DNA from: Microcaldota archaeon
GTDB taxonomy: Archaea; Iainarchaeota; Iainarchaeia; JAADDC01
NCBI GenBank assembly: GCA_027074515.1
Contig: JALTCQ010000113.1
Coordinates: 1-5,695, forward strand
DNA length: 5,695 nucleotides
Direction of reading: 5' to 3'
In this document: positions 5,565-5,695 of the stretch, piece by piece
Layout: the number at the start of each line of letters is the position of its first letter
Position numbering within the stretch: the first letter of the stretch is position 1
Translations under genes and position numbers: made by a program
Notes under the pieces: model-generated
The model's input: the letters and a program-made list of their open reading frames with translations, nothing else
Told to the model about the DNA's origin: nothing
The model's database searches: none

Positions 5565-5695
5565 ATGTCCTTCCGATTCCTTGACCATACTGCCGACGTT
5601 CTCGTCGAGGTTCACGCGAAAACCCTTGAAGAACTACTCGCAGAGTCTGGAAAGGCTTTGTTCGCCGCAATGCTCGATCTGGATCGGGTGAAGCC
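5565..5695 (+). CDS. Archease, N-terminal part (cut by window edge)
   Basis: The first 43 codons are visible. The opening FRFLDHTADVLVEV followed by KTLEELLAESGKALFAAMLDL is the characteristic N-terminus of archease (PF01951), a protein of about 140 residues. Archease activates the RNA ligase RtcB, which joins tRNA halves after intron removal, by speeding guanylylation of the ligase and allowing multiple turnovers. The Asp of the HTAD motif belongs to its metal-binding site. The ATG at 5565 is chosen because it begins the conserved motif directly; an ATG at 5561 is in another frame. No ribosome site is present, and the CTTTTAT element 27 bases upstream suggests a leaderless transcript. rtcB is not in the window but could lie downstream. 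Confidence 0.9.
   Translation, partial: MSFRFLDHTADVLVEVHAKTLEELLAESGKALFAAMLDLDRVK

Noticed and set aside
5534..5566. Longer start of the ubiquitin-like gene at 5566
   Set aside because: It would overlap the archease start codon and cover the proposed TATA-like site; the added 11 residues do not belong to the beta-grasp fold.
1..5695. CRISPR array, insertion sequence, tRNA gene or toxin-antitoxin pair
   Set aside because: I saw no regularly spaced repeats, transposase motifs, tRNA cloverleaf or small paired frames, and nearly all bases are taken by housekeeping-type genes.

Overview
This window looks archaeal. The evidence is TATA boxes placed 22-29 bases upstream of genes that lack a leader, strong GAGG/GGTGAT-type ribosome sites in front of operon-internal genes, and a gene set characteristic of archaea: Ncs6/TtuA-family tRNA thiolases with zinc ribbons, a ThiS/MoaD-type ubiquitin-like protein ending in Gly-Gly, and archease. 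The arginyl-tRNA synthetase is of the form shared with E. coli and eukaryotes rather than the common euryarchaeal form. This hints at a less-studied lineage (possibly DPANN-like), but I cannot name the organism.

Layout. (1) Bases 1-3061, minus strand: a tight three-gene operon argS -> TtuA-like thiolase -> unknown helical protein (its C-terminus runs off the left edge), joined by overlaps of 1 and 10 bases. (2) Bases 3129-4376, plus strand: a phosphomannomutase/phosphoglucomutase-type phosphohexomutase, divergent from argS. One TATA box in the 67-base gap could serve both directions. (3) Bases 4366-5533, minus strand: a small ubiquitin-like sulfur carrier overlapping by 8 bases with an Ncs6-like thiolase, which converges on the mutase with an 11-base overlap. 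(4) Bases 5565-5695, plus strand: the start of archease, divergent from the ubiquitin-like gene across only 31 bases that hold two copies of CTTTTAT, each about 26 bases from one start codon. There is no gene-free stretch above 70 bases.

How the genes work together. Five of the seven genes act on tRNA: charging with arginine (ArgS), base thiolation (TtuA-like, Ncs6-like and their probable sulfur donor), and tRNA ligation after splicing (archease, the activator of RtcB). The phosphohexomutase is the exception in function and also in codon use. The points most worth a second look are the TtuA-like enzyme that lacks the usual N-terminal zinc ribbon, the unknown protein made with it, and the coupled sulfur carrier/thiolase pair. 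I did not find a clear new defence or mobile system, and there is no CRISPR array, transposon or structural RNA gene that I can recognise.
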